This document shows positions 51,404 through 62,087 of a stretch of 64,000 nucleotides of DNA, one piece after another. The translations under genes and the position numbers were made by a program. Numbering within the stretch: position 1 is the first letter of the stretch; each line of letters opens with the position of its first letter. This DNA comes from Tumebacillus amylolyticus. GTDB taxonomy: Bacteria > Bacillota > Bacilli > Tumebacillales > Tumebacillaceae. The notes below the pieces were generated by a model. The model did no database searches and was not told where the DNA came from. It was given only the letters and a program-made list of their open reading frames with translations. The stretch is taken from assembly GCF_016722965.1 (NCBI RefSeq), contig NZ_JAEQNB010000009.1, forward strand, positions 1-64,000. Reading direction: 5' to 3'.

Positions 51404-51925
51404 ATGAGAGTTCCTGCATTTGCGGTGGTCGGCTACAAAAACACAGGCAAAACCACGTTGGTTTCGCGTCTCGTCGCTCGTCTGACTCAACTCGGCTACC
51501 GAGTGGGAACTTGCAAGCACGACGGCTCCCACGACTTGCGACTCGATGCGGAGGGCACCGACTCTGCGAAACACCGCCAAGCGGGGGCCGAGGTTGTGTT
51601 GGTCGCCGGGCGGGAGCAGGCGTTTTTGCAAAGGTCTTATGAAGTCGAGCCGACGCTTGAGGAGTGGCTTCTGCAACTCTCCGACCCGGCGTTGCATCTC
51701 GATGTCATCGTCGTGGAGGGTTGGAAACACTCCGACTTGCCCAAAATCGTCCTGCTTGGACCGGAGAATCTTGAACACTTGTCGAACGTTCTGGCCTATG
51801 CTGTCGAATCCGGTCGGCTCCCGATTGCGGAGGGAGAGACAGGGGTGTATGATAGAGAGGATGTTGAAGGTCTGATCCATATGATCCTGGCGCAGGTTCT
51901 GCGAAACCGACCGCCGTCCAACTAA
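51404..51925 (+). CDS. mobB: molybdopterin-guanine dinucleotide biosynthesis adapter
   Basis: A 173-residue P-loop GTPase. Walker A GYKNTGKTT near residues 10-18, the KHDGSHDLRLDAEGTDSAKH region, and VIVVEGWKHSDLPKI are diagnostic of MobB. It assists MobA. The ATG at 51404 begins MRVPAFAVVGYKNTGK, the normal start. It lies four bases after the previous stop and is followed by tatA after 27 bases. Confidence 0.92.
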   Translation: MRVPAFAVVGYKNTGKTTLVSRLVARLTQLGYRVGTCKHDGSHDLRLDAEGTDSAKHRQAGAEVVLVAGREQAFLQRSYEVEPTLEEWLLQLSDPALHLDVIVVEGWKHSDLPKIVLLGPENLEHLSNVLAYAVESGRLPIAEGETGVYDREDVEGLIHMILAQVLRNRPPSN

Positions 51926-51952
51926 TTACGCACCCTGGAGGGACACTATCGC

Positions 51953-52213
51953 ATGTTTTCCAACATTGGTTTTCCGGGCCTGATCCTGATCCTCGTCCTC
52001 GCCCTGATCATCTTTGGCCCGAACAAGCTGCCGGAAATCGGCAAAGCGTTCGGCAAAACGCTCAAGGAATTCAAGTCCGCGACCAAAGGTCTGACCGAGG
52101 ACGATGACGACGACGTCAAAGCCCCGAAGCAAATCGAACTCACCAAAACCGAACAAGTCCAAGCTCCGCAACACGTCCCGTCCGACGCGGCACCGAAAGC
52201 GGAATCCAAGTAA
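51953..52213 (+). CDS. tatA: Sec-independent translocase subunit TatA
   Basis: An 86-residue protein with one N-terminal helix ([18 protein letters not shown]), the hinge [10 protein letters not shown] and an amphipathic helix [15 protein letters not shown], then an acidic tail. It forms the Tat pore. CTGGAGGG precedes the ATG. It links cofactor synthesis upstream with folded-enzyme export. Confidence 0.96.
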   Translation: MFSNIGFPGLILILVLALIIFGPNKLPEIGKAFGKTLKEFKSATKGLTEDDDDDVKAPKQIELTKTEQVQAPQHVPSDAAPKAESK

Positions 52214-52257
52214 CATCCGAATCGCTCCCCTTTCTGGGTTAAGGAGTGAATGACCCG

Positions 52258-53019
52258 TTGAGTCAAGAGGAACAACCGTTAGTCAGCCACCTGTCGGAGT
52301 TGCGCAAACGAATCATCTGGGTGTTGGTCATTTTCTTGATCAACTTGATCATCACGTTCGTTTTTGTCGACCCGATCTATAACTTCTTGGTCAACGACGC
52401 CAACCGTCTCTTCCCGGAGATGGGACCGATCAAGTTGACCGTTCTCGGCCCCGGCGAGATTCTCAAAGTCTACTTCACCGTCGCCGGCATGGCGGCCATC
52501 GGGCTGACGCTTCCGTTTTTGCTGTATCATGTTTGGAAGTTCATCTCGCCGGCGCTGGAGGAGCGGGAAGCGAAAGTTGCGTTCCGCTACATTCCGCTGG
52601 TGTTGGGCATGTTTCTGGCCGGGATTAGCTTCGGGTATTTCCTCGTGTTCCCGCTTCTGTACAAGTTCTTGTATGAGCTTGGTTCTTCGCGGTTCACGAT
52701 CAGTTATACGGCGAGCAACTACTTCTCGTTCTTGAACATGATGGTCGTGCCGTTCGGGTTGATTTTCGAGATGCCGGTTGCGGTGATGTTCTTGAGCCGC
52801 ATCGGGATTCTCGCCCCGCAAACGCTCGTCAAAGTGCGCAAGTACGCCTACTTCGTCATGGTCATCATCGCCTCGATGATCTCCCCGCCGGAGCTGACGT
52901 CGCACTTGGCGGTGGCCACGCCGATGATCTTGCTGTATGAAATTTCGATTGTGATTTCCAAATGGTCGTGGCGCAAGCGTCAGGCCATGCTGGCCGAGCA
53001 AGCCGCGCAGTTTGAGTAA
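52258..53019 (+). CDS. tatC: Sec-independent translocase subunit TatC
   Basis: A 253-residue, six-helix protein. The conserved N-terminal VSHLSELRKRIIWVL is the signal-peptide binding site; FLAGISFGYFLVFPLLYKF and FVMVIIASMISPPE are typical helices. A TTG at 52258 is preferred because AAGGAG (52241-52246) lies 11 bases before it; a GTG at 52246 would overlap that site. With TatA it forms a minimal Gram-positive Tat system. Confidence 0.93.
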   Translation: MSQEEQPLVSHLSELRKRIIWVLVIFLINLIITFVFVDPIYNFLVNDANRLFPEMGPIKLTVLGPGEILKVYFTVAGMAAIGLTLPFLLYHVWKFISPALEEREAKVAFRYIPLVLGMFLAGISFGYFLVFPLLYKFLYELGSSRFTISYTASNYFSFLNMMVVPFGLIFEMPVAVMFLSRIGILAPQTLVKVRKYAYFVMVIIASMISPPELTSHLAVATPMILLYEISIVISKWSWRKRQAMLAEQAAQFE

Positions 53020-53117
53020 CAGGAGTAACAGCGAGAGTGAACAGCCTTTTTTCCGCAGGGAGAAAAGGCTGTTTTTGTGAAGAGCAACATACGTTTGAGG
53101 GAGAAGGAGGGAGCACG

Positions 53118-53882
53118 TTGAGCGACAAATCGAACGACCAACTGATTCGCGAACTGGAGACCGTTCTGCACCAACTCCGCGAAGGCCAGACGGAAGCATC
53201 TGCCGCCATCGCCGCCGACCTTCTGCAAGGCCTCTCCATTCCGAACTTCAAGAAGCCGAAACTGGGGCTTCGCAAGCGCGTCAAGCGTTTTGTGTTTCGC
53301 AGTGTGTTGACGTTGTTGGCGCTCGGCCTCATCGGGGGCGGGGTGTATGCGTACTTCGCCAAGGAGAACAAACCGACGATCTCATCCTTCGTCACCGGCG
53401 TGCAAGGCATGGCGCAGCTCGCCACGGCAGAAGCGTATGTGATGACGACGATCGAGGGCCAAGACAACAAACTGTTCGGCATGGACATCTCGGCCGACAT
53501 CCCCGGCACCAAGCGCCATTACATGATCATCGTTCCGGCGAAGATCACGTCCGGCGTGGACCTCAAAGCCGTAAGCGACTCCGACATCCAACTCGACGAC
53601 GGCGCGAAAACTGTCGAGATCACCCTGCCGCATGCGCAGATTCTCGACGACGCCATCCAGATGAACGACGTCAAAGTCTACACCGAGGAGGGCCTCCTGC
53701 GAGCGGGCTACACCGCCAAGGAGGGCGTGGACTTGATCGCCCAGGCATCCGTCAAGGAACGCCTCAACCAGCAAGCCAAGGACGCCGGTCTGATCAAGAC
53801 CGCCGAAGACAACGCCACCCAAGCGCTGCAGAAACTGTACGACCAATTCGGCTATCATGTGATCGTTACGTACCGCGACTAG
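53118..53882 (+). CDS. DUF4230 domain membrane protein
   Basis: A 254-residue protein. Residues 1-50 are soluble and acidic (QLIRELETVLHQLREGQT). One membrane helix lies at about 64-81 (SVLTLLALGLIGGGVYAYF). An outer DUF4230 domain follows (about 95-250) with LATAEAYVMTTIEG and DGAKTVEITLPHAQIL. Function unknown in the family. A TTG start is used because GGAGGGA lies ahead of it and the protein begins SDKSNDQL. A terminator follows. Confidence 0.8.
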   Translation: MSDKSNDQLIRELETVLHQLREGQTEASAAIAADLLQGLSIPNFKKPKLGLRKRVKRFVFRSVLTLLALGLIGGGVYAYFAKENKPTISSFVTGVQGMAQLATAEAYVMTTIEGQDNKLFGMDISADIPGTKRHYMIIVPAKITSGVDLKAVSDSDIQLDDGAKTVEITLPHAQILDDAIQMNDVKVYTEEGLLRAGYTAKEGVDLIAQASVKERLNQQAKDAGLIKTAEDNATQALQKLYDQFGYHVIVTYRD

Positions 53883-53899
53883 CATAGGTTTCAGAAAAA

Positions 53900-53937
53900 A
53901 GGGCAAGGTCCGCGAGCGGGCCTTGTCCTTTTTTGTC
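53900..53937 (+). terminator. terminator after the DUF4230 gene
   Basis: Stem GGGCAAGGTCCGC / CGGGCCTTGTCC with six T residues. Beyond it a TATAAT at 54005-54010 lacks a good -35 box. Confidence 0.82.
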
Positions 53938-54081
53938 AGAGGATTTGTGGAAAATTCGTTCTCATTCGCGAAAGTCTCTCATAGATAAGAGAGGGGACAA
54001 CCCGTATAATGAGCAGTGTCCGGGGAGACGCTGTATAGCTGTGTGACAAAAAAAGTTTACAAATTTTTTTGCCTGAGGCTC

Positions 54082-54110
54082 TTGCAAAGAAATTCATGTT
54101 TGACTATCAT
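54082..54110 (+). promoter_or_regulatory. sigma-A promoter of groESL
   Basis: TTGCAA (54082-54087), 17-bp spacer, TATCAT (54105-54110), immediately before the CIRCE operator. Confidence 0.75.
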
Positions 54111-54121
54111 AGGAAATGGAA

Positions 54122-54148
54122 TTAGCACTCTCGTCTGACGAGTGCTAA
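54122..54148 (+). promoter_or_regulatory. CIRCE operator (HrcA binding site)
   Basis: TTAGCACTC-N9-GAGTGCTAA is a perfect match to the CIRCE consensus. HrcA should repress groESL until unfolded protein titrates GroEL. Confidence 0.97.
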
Positions 54149-54175
54149 CAAAACGTTCTCAAGGAGGTTTTTTTC

Positions 54176-54460
54176 ATGATTAAGCCGATCGGTGACCGTG
54201 TTGTCATCAAAGTTGTAGAACGTGAGGAGAAAACCGCATCCGGGCTGTTCCTGCCGGACACCGCGAAGGAAAAGCCGCAAGAAGGCGAAATCATCGCAGT
54301 TGGCACCGGTAAGGTTGTAGGCAACGCCGTTCTCCCGTTGGAACTCAACGTTGGCGACCGCGTCATCTACTCCAAGTATGCAGGTACCGAGCTGAAGTAC
54401 GATGGCGTCGAATACCTCATCTTGCGTGAAGCCGATATCCTCGCAGTTGTAGAACGCTAA
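54176..54460 (+). CDS. groES: co-chaperonin GroES
   Basis: A 94-residue cap for GroEL. The start [20 protein letters not shown], the mobile loop region [18 protein letters not shown], and [20 protein letters not shown] are all conserved. AAGGAGG precedes the ATG. CIRCE-controlled with groEL. Cytoplasmic. Confidence 0.99.
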   Translation: MIKPIGDRVVIKVVEREEKTASGLFLPDTAKEKPQEGEIIAVGTGKVVGNAVLPLELNVGDRVIYSKYAGTELKYDGVEYLILREADILAVVER

Positions 54461-54491
54461 ATTTTTCGCACCACCGACATAGAACACCTGA

Positions 54492-56171
<1,680 letters not shown>

Positions 56172-56185
56172 GCCGTTCTGTTACG

Positions 56186-56220
56186 AAAAAAAACCCTCCA
56201 TCGCGGAGGGTTTTTTTTTA
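56186..56220. terminator. bidirectional terminator after groEL
   Basis: Stem AACCCTCC / GGAGGGTT with A8 before and T9 after. It also lies at the end of the convergent MFS gene. Confidence 0.88.
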
Positions 56221-57693
56221 TGCTTTTTGAACTGCGACTTTTTCTACGGAGGCTTGTTTCGTTTTCTTGATCAAGAAGGAGAGCAGCAATCCGACGACGC
56301 CGATCCCGACGATGACCACATACGCGTCGTTGATGCCGGAGATGGCGGCTTCCTTGATCAGTTGCGGTTGCGGCGTGCTTTGCGCGGCACCGGAGGCGAT
56401 CAAGTCTTGCAGATGGGTTTTGGTGCGGTCCGACATGACGGTGACGAGCAACGACGTGCCGACGGCGCCCGCCACTTGACGGATCGTGTTGGAGATGGCC
56501 GTTCCGTGTGCGTTCAACGATTGCGGCAGTTGGTTCAGGCCGGCGGTCTGAATCGGCATCATCAGCAACGCCATCCCGATACGGCGACCCGTGGACATCA
56601 GCACCAGATAGGTGAAGCTCGTCGAGTCGGTCAAGTCGATAAAGCCGATCGTGGTGCCGATGACAATGACCATCCCGATGATGGCCAACCACTTCGCGCC
56701 GAAGCGGTCGAACAGCTTGCCGGTCACCGGCATCAGGAAGCCCATGACGAGCGCACCCGGGAGCAGGAGCAGACCGGACTCCAGCGCGGTGTACCCGCGA
56801 ATGTTCTGGAGGTAGATCGGAAGCAGCATCATGTCGGCGTACATCACCATGGTGATCATGATGTTGATCAGGGTGGTCAGTGTGAACATGTTGAACTTGA
56901 AAGCGCGCAGATCAAGCAGCGGAGTTTTCGAAACCAGCATCCGCCACGTAAACAGGGCAAGCGCGACAACACCCGCCGTACTCGTGGTGATGACTTCCGT
57001 ACTCGACCAGCCCAAGTTCCCCGCGCGGGAGAAGCCGTAGAGCAACGCGCCGAACCCGATGGTGGAGAGCGTGACGCTCAGGACATCGAGCTTGGTCTTG
57101 ACCCGCTCAGACACATTCTTCAAGTAAATGAAGCCCAAGATGATGACCAGAATGGCAAACGGGACCATTCCGTAGAAGATCGCTTCCCATTTGTAGTGTT
57201 CGAGAATGTACCCGGTCAGCGTCGGCCCAATCGCCGGGGCGAAGATGATCGCGAGACCGACCAGCCCCATGGCGGCGCCCCGTTTTTCGGGCGGGAACAG
57301 CGTGAGGATGACGTTTGTCAGCAACGGCATGATGATGCCGGCGCCCGCCGCTTGGATCAAGCGTCCCGTCAACAGAGAGGGGAACCCGGTCGCAAGGGCG
57401 GAAACGATCGTCCCGACCAAGAAAATCACCATGGAAGTTTGGAACAGCTCCCGTGTGGTGAAGCGTTGCATGAGATACGCCGTGATCGGAATCAAGACGC
57501 CGTTCACCAGCATGTACCCGGTCGTCAACCACTGGGCGGTGGCCGCGTTGATGCTAAAGTCGTTCATGAGTTCCGGTGTGGCGACGCTCATGATCGTTTG
57601 GTTCAAGATGGCGACGAATGCGCCCAAGATCATAATGAACAGAATCGGTCCTTTTTTGATCGAACCGGTGTCTGCGTGCGTAGTGCTACTCAA
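56218..57693 (-). CDS. EmrB-like DHA2 MFS transporter
   Basis: A 491-residue 14-helix pump. Helix 1 is ILFIMILGAFVAILNQTIMS; WLTTGYMLVNGVLIPITAYL and GRLIQAAGAGIIMPLLTNVI make it a close paralogue of the EmrB at 31048, but without the N-terminal repeat extension. The TTG at 57693 follows GGTGGAG. It is 29 bases downstream of the tetR gene and should share its control. Confidence 0.92.
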   Translation of the reverse strand: MSSTTHADTGSIKKGPILFIMILGAFVAILNQTIMSVATPELMNDFSINAATAQWLTTGYMLVNGVLIPITAYLMQRFTTRELFQTSMVIFLVGTIVSALATGFPSLLTGRLIQAAGAGIIMPLLTNVILTLFPPEKRGAAMGLVGLAIIFAPAIGPTLTGYILEHYKWEAIFYGMVPFAILVIILGFIYLKNVSERVKTKLDVLSVTLSTIGFGALLYGFSRAGNLGWSSTEVITTSTAGVVALALFTWRMLVSKTPLLDLRAFKFNMFTLTTLINIMITMVMYADMMLLPIYLQNIRGYTALESGLLLLPGALVMGFLMPVTGKLFDRFGAKWLAIIGMVIVIGTTIGFIDLTDSTSFTYLVLMSTGRRIGMALLMMPIQTAGLNQLPQSLNAHGTAISNTIRQVAGAVGTSLLVTVMSDRTKTHLQDLIASGAAQSTPQPQLIKEAAISGINDAYVVIVGIGVVGLLLSFLIKKTKQASVEKVAVQKA

Positions 57694-57722
57694 GTTTTCT
57701 CCACCTTCTCTAGTTCTTTTTT

Positions 57723-58337
57723 CTAGAAACCGTTGCGCAAGTACTGGAACGTCGTGTCCACAAACTGATCGAACGGCGTCGCTCCGGGCCGTTCCTCCGG
57801 GGGTTGATCCGGTAGCAAGACGTTCAAGCTCCCGTCAAGCAAGGGCAAGACGATGGCGTACACCGCGCCCGCGAGCAAATGGGTGTACTCCAACGGGTAC
57901 CGGTCTTGGAACAAGTCGCTCAACATCTGTTGCGAGGACGTCTGCATCCGGCGGTGAACACTGAGGAGAAACGGCTCCAGTGTTGGGTACTGCTTGGCGA
58001 GCGAGGTCAGTTGGCGCATCTTGCGAAAAATCACTGCGGAGTGCTGCATTTTCATGAAGTGGTACATGATGTCAAGCGGCGTGGAAGTTTGGGGCAACCC
58101 TTCAAGTACCTCGGCCACTTCGTCGAGGCCGTGGTAGGGGAACACCGCAGCCGCCACCGCTTCCTCTTTGCAAGAGTAGTGGTTGGCAAACGTTCGTCTG
58201 GAATACCCGGCGATTTGCACCACGTCCTCGACGACGAAACCGTCCAAACCGCGTTCCTGAGCAAGTCCGAACGCCGCATCGGCCAGCGCGTGAGCCGTGG
58301 CTTCCCTTTTGACAATGCGCAAACTTTGTTTGTCCAT
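57723..58337 (-). CDS. TetR family regulator
   Basis: A 204-residue protein. HTH at about 10-55 includes REATAHALADAAFGLAQERG, VEDVVQIAGYSRRTFANHYS. The C-terminal helices (about 75-200) have MQHSAVIFRKMRQLTSLAKQ. It precedes the MFS pump on the same strand. The ATG at 58337 is taken by alignment to the usual TetR start; no strong ribosome site is visible. A palindrome about 80 bases upstream is its likely operator. Confidence 0.88.
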   Translation of the reverse strand: MDKQSLRIVKREATAHALADAAFGLAQERGLDGFVVEDVVQIAGYSRRTFANHYSCKEEAVAAAVFPYHGLDEVAEVLEGLPQTSTPLDIMYHFMKMQHSAVIFRKMRQLTSLAKQYPTLEPFLLSVHRRMQTSSQQMLSDLFQDRYPLEYTHLLAGAVYAIVLPLLDGSLNVLLPDQPPEERPGATPFDQFVDTTFQYLRNGF

Positions 58338-58413
58338 CGTGAGTCGCTTCTGCGAACACCGTCCTTTCTGTAAGGCTAAGGGTAGCTTGCTAATGAATAC
58401 CCTACCACATTCG

Positions 58414-58428
58414 TTGCCCATTGGGCAA
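58414..58428. promoter_or_regulatory. palindromic operator upstream of tetR-MFS
   Basis: TTGCCCA-T-TGGGCAA is a perfect seven-base inverted repeat about 77 bases before tetR. It overlaps a possible minus-strand -35 box (TTGCCC). Confidence 0.5.
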
Positions 58429-58451
58429 TCATGCACAATAGGCAATGAAAA

Positions 58452-58487
58452 AAAGAAGGCTCCCGTCGGGGGCCTTCTTTTTTTCAT
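58452..58487. terminator. bidirectional terminator
   Basis: Stem AAGAAGGCTCCC / GGGGGCCTTCTT with A7 and T7 flanks, ending the nucleotide cyclase transcript on the minus strand. Confidence 0.82.
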
Positions 58488-59542
58488 GAAAACCAGATGC
58501 GGATGAGTTCGGTGCCTTGTTCCTTGCCGCGCAGGCGGACGGCACCGATGCGTTCGCTTTTGAAAAAGTGGGTGTCGCCTTGGGCGCGAATCAGGTGGAG
58601 GAGGTCGCCGGAGATGAGGCATTCGACCTCTTGCTGTTTGCATTCTTCTTGCAGACGGGCGGCGGTGTTGACCGTGTCGCCGAGGAATGCGATCTCGCGT
58701 TTGTTGTCTCCGATCTCCGCCGCGACGACGGGGCCGCCGTGGAGCCCGACGCGAAATTCGGGAGCGAATCCGTACTTGTGACGGTAGCGGTTCCGGACAT
58801 GCGTGAGGGTGTCTTGAATCGATTGGTAACAGCGCAGACAGTTGCCGTTCTTGACGCCGAGTTTGATCGGCCACGAGACGATGACGGCGTCGCCGACGTA
58901 CTTGTAGATTTCGCCTTTGGTTCGGAGGATGGAGTTGGTGATGTCGTAGAAGAAGTCGTTGAGGAAGTCCTGATAGCGGAGGTCGCCGAGTTTTTCGGCG
59001 ATTTCTGTGGAGCCGCGGATGTCGAGGAACATGAAGATGCGCTCTTCCTCGACGGGGCGATGGTACTTGCCGGTCAAGAAATACCCCAGCACCTGTCGTC
59101 CGACCAAGCGGCTGAGCATCACGTAGACGTTGAGCAGGAAGGTCAGGAGCAGGATGAGCAGCGCCGCGACGTAGAACGAGCGGTTGATCTCGATGTCGAA
59201 CCTGCCTTTGGACAGCAGCTTTTCAAACCCGTACGACATCGTCAGCCAGAACGTGACCATCGTGGCGTAGTAGATCGTGCGGACCAAGACGCCGACGAAG
59301 AAACGGGCACGCCGGAGATAGCGGGCGAACAGGTACGTTTCGGCGGTGGAGATCGAGATGCTCGTCACCATCCCCGTGAGCGCCCCGGTCAACGCGTTCC
59401 AAAAAATCGCGTCCTCATTTAGAAAAGCGTTCAAAACCCCGACCCAAACTCCAAAAAAGCCACTGACCAGCATGAGGCGGAGTCCTTTTTTCAAAAGCTC
59501 TTGATTGCGAGAAGAAAAATGTACGTTCAAAAGTATCGTCAC
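58484..59542 (-). CDS. membrane-anchored class III adenylate/guanylate cyclase
   Basis: A 352-residue protein from the GTG at 59542. About four membrane helices (28-165) precede a class III cyclase domain (about 175-350). Metal-binding aspartates are in FMFLDIRGST and KYVGDAVIVSW; GLHGGPVVAAEIG and FLGDTVNTAARL are diagnostic. It makes cAMP or cGMP; the substrate-specifying residues are not assigned. The start is uncertain (an ATG at 59470 after AAAAAAGGA is possible). It diverges from the secreted-protein gene. Confidence 0.83.
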   Translation of the reverse strand: MTILLNVHFSSRNQELLKKGLRLMLVSGFFGVWVGVLNAFLNEDAIFWNALTGALTGMVTSISISTAETYLFARYLRRARFFVGVLVRTIYYATMVTFWLTMSYGFEKLLSKGRFDIEINRSFYVAALLILLLTFLLNVYVMLSRLVGRQVLGYFLTGKYHRPVEEERIFMFLDIRGSTEIAEKLGDLRYQDFLNDFFYDITNSILRTKGEIYKYVGDAVIVSWPIKLGVKNGNCLRCYQSIQDTLTHVRNRYRHKYGFAPEFRVGLHGGPVVAAEIGDNKREIAFLGDTVNTAARLQEECKQQEVECLISGDLLHLIRAQGDTHFFKSERIGAVRLRGKEQGTELIRIWFS

Positions 59543-59686
59543 CCTTATAAATAGCCGTTTCTTTAATTCTAAGTGGCGTTTGGGTTCAAGTGCAAGCAAT
59601 TCCTCGTCAAACGCTCTCCGTATACCCCTTTTCCGTGCGGGAAATCCTAGGAGGAAGATCCTGGTATACGGGAGGTTGGGCACGGT

Positions 59687-61108
59687 TTGAAAAAAATAGG
59701 GCTCCTGTCGCTCCTCGTTGCGCTCGTCGGCAGTGTGTTTTTGTATTCATCCGCTCACGGCGAGACGCGGGATGAACTGCAAGCGATGGTGCTTTACGAA
59801 CCCGGCACGACCGGGTATCTGGATGCATTTCAAGACCTCAAGCAGTCGCTGATCGCCAACATGACCGTCACGAGCACCCCGCTCTCCGAATGGAACCATG
59901 TGAACCTGTCCCTCTACCGCGTGGTCTACCCCGATCCCTCGCTTCTCCAAGATGCCAACCGCGCCGAGATCGTGGAGAAACTGATGGCGTATGTAAAAAA
60001 CGGAGGCTTCCTCTACGTGGAAGACGCCGTGCGCGAAGCTTTCCCCGCTGAATTCCTCGGGGCGCGGGAGTTCCGTCCCGTCCCCGGCGCACCAACCGCG
60101 ATGGAGTTCCCCGAAGTACGCCTGAACCTGCGCGGGTTGCAAGGAGTCGTGAAAGACTTCCACGACCCCCCAAAAAAACCCCTCGGCGCGGGCATGATCC
60201 CCACCACGGCCGAGACGCTGGCGAAATCCAACGGTCTCTCGCTGTTCACCGTGAATCGCGTCGGCGAGGGCTCCGTTTTTTTTGCGGCATCCGGCAAGTA
60301 CCTGCTGCGCAACGAGTTCGCCGCTTACGCCGCCCTCGAATCCACAGGCTTTGTTGTAAAAAAAGTCCTCGGCACGTACGGACGCCCTGCCTTGGCCTAT
60401 CATAAAAAGGAAGGGAAACAGTCGATTCCCTACCAAGAACAGATGACGCCGGTGTCCAAGCCCGATCTTGCAAGCGCCCGGCACGACTTGCCGATTCGCG
60501 TGTTCTCGCCGGAACCCGGTGGAACGGAAATGGAGAAGACCGCGAAATTCGTGGACAAATTCTGCACCGACAACGACTACAATTTCATGACCGAAGAGCA
60601 GATGTCTCGCACGTTCCACACGGTGCTAGGCTCGCACGTCGAGCTCGTGCCGGATACGAGCAGCGATGCACGAATCTACACGCTGGAAGTTACGCCGCCG
60701 GAAGATTCGAAGTGGCTGGGCGACTACTTGAAGGTCTTGGGCGTGCAAGTTCAACTCGGGGAGCGGTACGCCAACGAGGGCGTGACGACAGACGCCGATA
60801 TCTATATGAGGAGAAGCAATTCGATCTACTTCGGCGTTTGGCAAAAAGCGACGTTCACCATCGGGCTTCCCAAGCACCCTCTCGATCCGCCGCATCTCGT
60901 GCGTGCCAACATGCCGGTCGAAGTCAAGCAGAGCGGACAACTCGTCACGCTCGACTGGAAAAGCAAAGGCTTGCAGCAAGTGAAATTTTTCGCCCCGAAC
61001 GGGTTGCAGGTGAATTCGAAGGGGTGGAAAGTGCGGCAGGACGGGGGGCGTGTGTATATCCTGACTCGTTCCGGCGATCCGACCGTTCTCCAGATGAGGT
61101 ATTTGTAA
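59687..61108 (+). CDS. secreted protein of unknown function
   Basis: A 473-residue exported protein. The TTG at 59687 follows GGAGG at 11 bases and opens a signal peptide (LLSLLVALVGSVFLYSSAHG). The N-terminal half (about 30-220) has YVKNGGFLYVEDAV and GEGSVFFAASGKYLLRNEFA, reminiscent of class I glutamine-amidotransferase-like folds without a visible catalytic Cys. The C-terminal half (about 255-473) is unassigned. Codon use is normal for the genome. Confidence 0.72.
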   Translation: MKKIGLLSLLVALVGSVFLYSSAHGETRDELQAMVLYEPGTTGYLDAFQDLKQSLIANMTVTSTPLSEWNHVNLSLYRVVYPDPSLLQDANRAEIVEKLMAYVKNGGFLYVEDAVREAFPAEFLGAREFRPVPGAPTAMEFPEVRLNLRGLQGVVKDFHDPPKKPLGAGMIPTTAETLAKSNGLSLFTVNRVGEGSVFFAASGKYLLRNEFAAYAALESTGFVVKKVLGTYGRPALAYHKKEGKQSIPYQEQMTPVSKPDLASARHDLPIRVFSPEPGGTEMEKTAKFVDKFCTDNDYNFMTEEQMSRTFHTVLGSHVELVPDTSSDARIYTLEVTPPEDSKWLGDYLKVLGVQVQLGERYANEGVTTDADIYMRRSNSIYFGVWQKATFTIGLPKHPLDPPHLVRANMPVEVKQSGQLVTLDWKSKGLQQVKFFAPNGLQVNSKGWKVRQDGGRVYILTRSGDPTVLQMRYL

Positions 61109-61110
61109 AA

Positions 61111-61151
61111 AAAACCGACCTGCCTGTTGTAGAGGCGAGTTGGTTTTTTTG
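61111..61151 (+). terminator. terminator after the secreted-protein gene
   Basis: Imperfect stem AACCGACCTGCCT / AGGCGAGTTGGTT with a T7 run. The following 100 bases are AT-rich and may hold the thioesterase promoter. Confidence 0.7.
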
Positions 61152-61263
61152 TTGTGAGTACGACGATTGACACCATTACCCAACCATCATATACTCAAAA
61201 TTACGAAGCTTGATATAAATACAGTTAATAATTTATCTAATATAACTTGGAGGGTCTCCTGTC

Positions 61264-61965
61264 ATGACCACTTTGAAACTATTCATGCTCCCGTTTGCGG
61301 GAGGTTCCGCCCAGATCGCCTACCAAGGGTGGAAAGAACACCTGCCGTCCTCAATTCAAATGATCCCCATCGACCCGCCGGGCCGCGGTCGTCGGTTGAT
61401 GGACCCCTTGGCGGAGAATTTGGACGAGATGCTGGCCGACTTGTACTTGCAGGTCTGTCCTCATCTCGACGGCACGCCGTTTGCGATCTTCGGTCACAGC
61501 CTGGGGTGTCTGCTCGGCTACGAACTCGCCCACAGACTGATCGAGCGCGGCCACGGAAGCCCCCAAGCCCTGTTCCTTTCGGGGAAAAAACCGCCTCATC
61601 GTCCGGTGGACGTGACGCGCTACAATATGTCGCGCACAGACTTCAAGCGGACGATCACCGAGATGGGCGGCACCGCCGAGGAAATTCTCGACAACGACGA
61701 GCTGTTCGAATTTTTCGAGCCGATGATTCGCGCCGATTTCAAACTGGTCGACACCTACGAATATCGGGAAAAACCTCGTGCGCTTGCGTGCCCGATCTAC
61801 ATTTTCAACGGCTTGAGCGATCCTTTGACCTCCGTCGAGCATATGGACGAGTGGAAGTCGTACACGACCGGCCCTTGCACCGTTTTGCATTATGAGGGCG
61901 GGCACTTCTTCTTGAACGAACACGCGGAAGGAATCTGTTTGGAGATCTCCAACAATTTCCTCTAA
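61264..61965 (+). CDS. type II thioesterase
   Basis: A 233-residue alpha/beta hydrolase of the GrsT/TEII type. The nucleophile is Ser79 in GHSLGCLLGYELA; Asp186 (GLSDPLTS) and His214 (GGHFFL) complete the triad. LPFAGGSAQIAYQGW is the usual family beginning. TEII enzymes remove mis-primed acyl groups from NRPS/PKS carrier proteins. No synthase lies in the window, so its partner is elsewhere. CTTGGAGGG precedes the ATG. AT-rich promoter region upstream. Confidence 0.9.
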   Translation: MTTLKLFMLPFAGGSAQIAYQGWKEHLPSSIQMIPIDPPGRGRRLMDPLAENLDEMLADLYLQVCPHLDGTPFAIFGHSLGCLLGYELAHRLIERGHGSPQALFLSGKKPPHRPVDVTRYNMSRTDFKRTITEMGGTAEEILDNDELFEFFEPMIRADFKLVDTYEYREKPRALACPIYIFNGLSDPLTSVEHMDEWKSYTTGPCTVLHYEGGHFFLNEHAEGICLEISNNFL

Positions 61966-62087
61966 ATTCCGACAAGATCACCCAGTATTGTGACAGAACT
62001 GTTTCAACTCGTCTCCACCGGCAGGATTCGATGTTATGTCGACGAAATTCTTACGACAGACTTCGACAACCGGAGAGGAGAACTGTA

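Noticed and set aside
54005-54070. TATAAT and an A7/T7 hairpin-like stretch before groES as a small RNA gene
   Set aside because: No adequate -35 box for the TATAAT and only A-T pairs in the hairpin; too weak to call.
61991-62006. Possible WalR box upstream of the M23 peptidase
   Set aside because: TGTGAC-N5-TGTTTC only partly fits the TGTWAH-N5-TGTWAH consensus, with the fourth base of the first half wrong.
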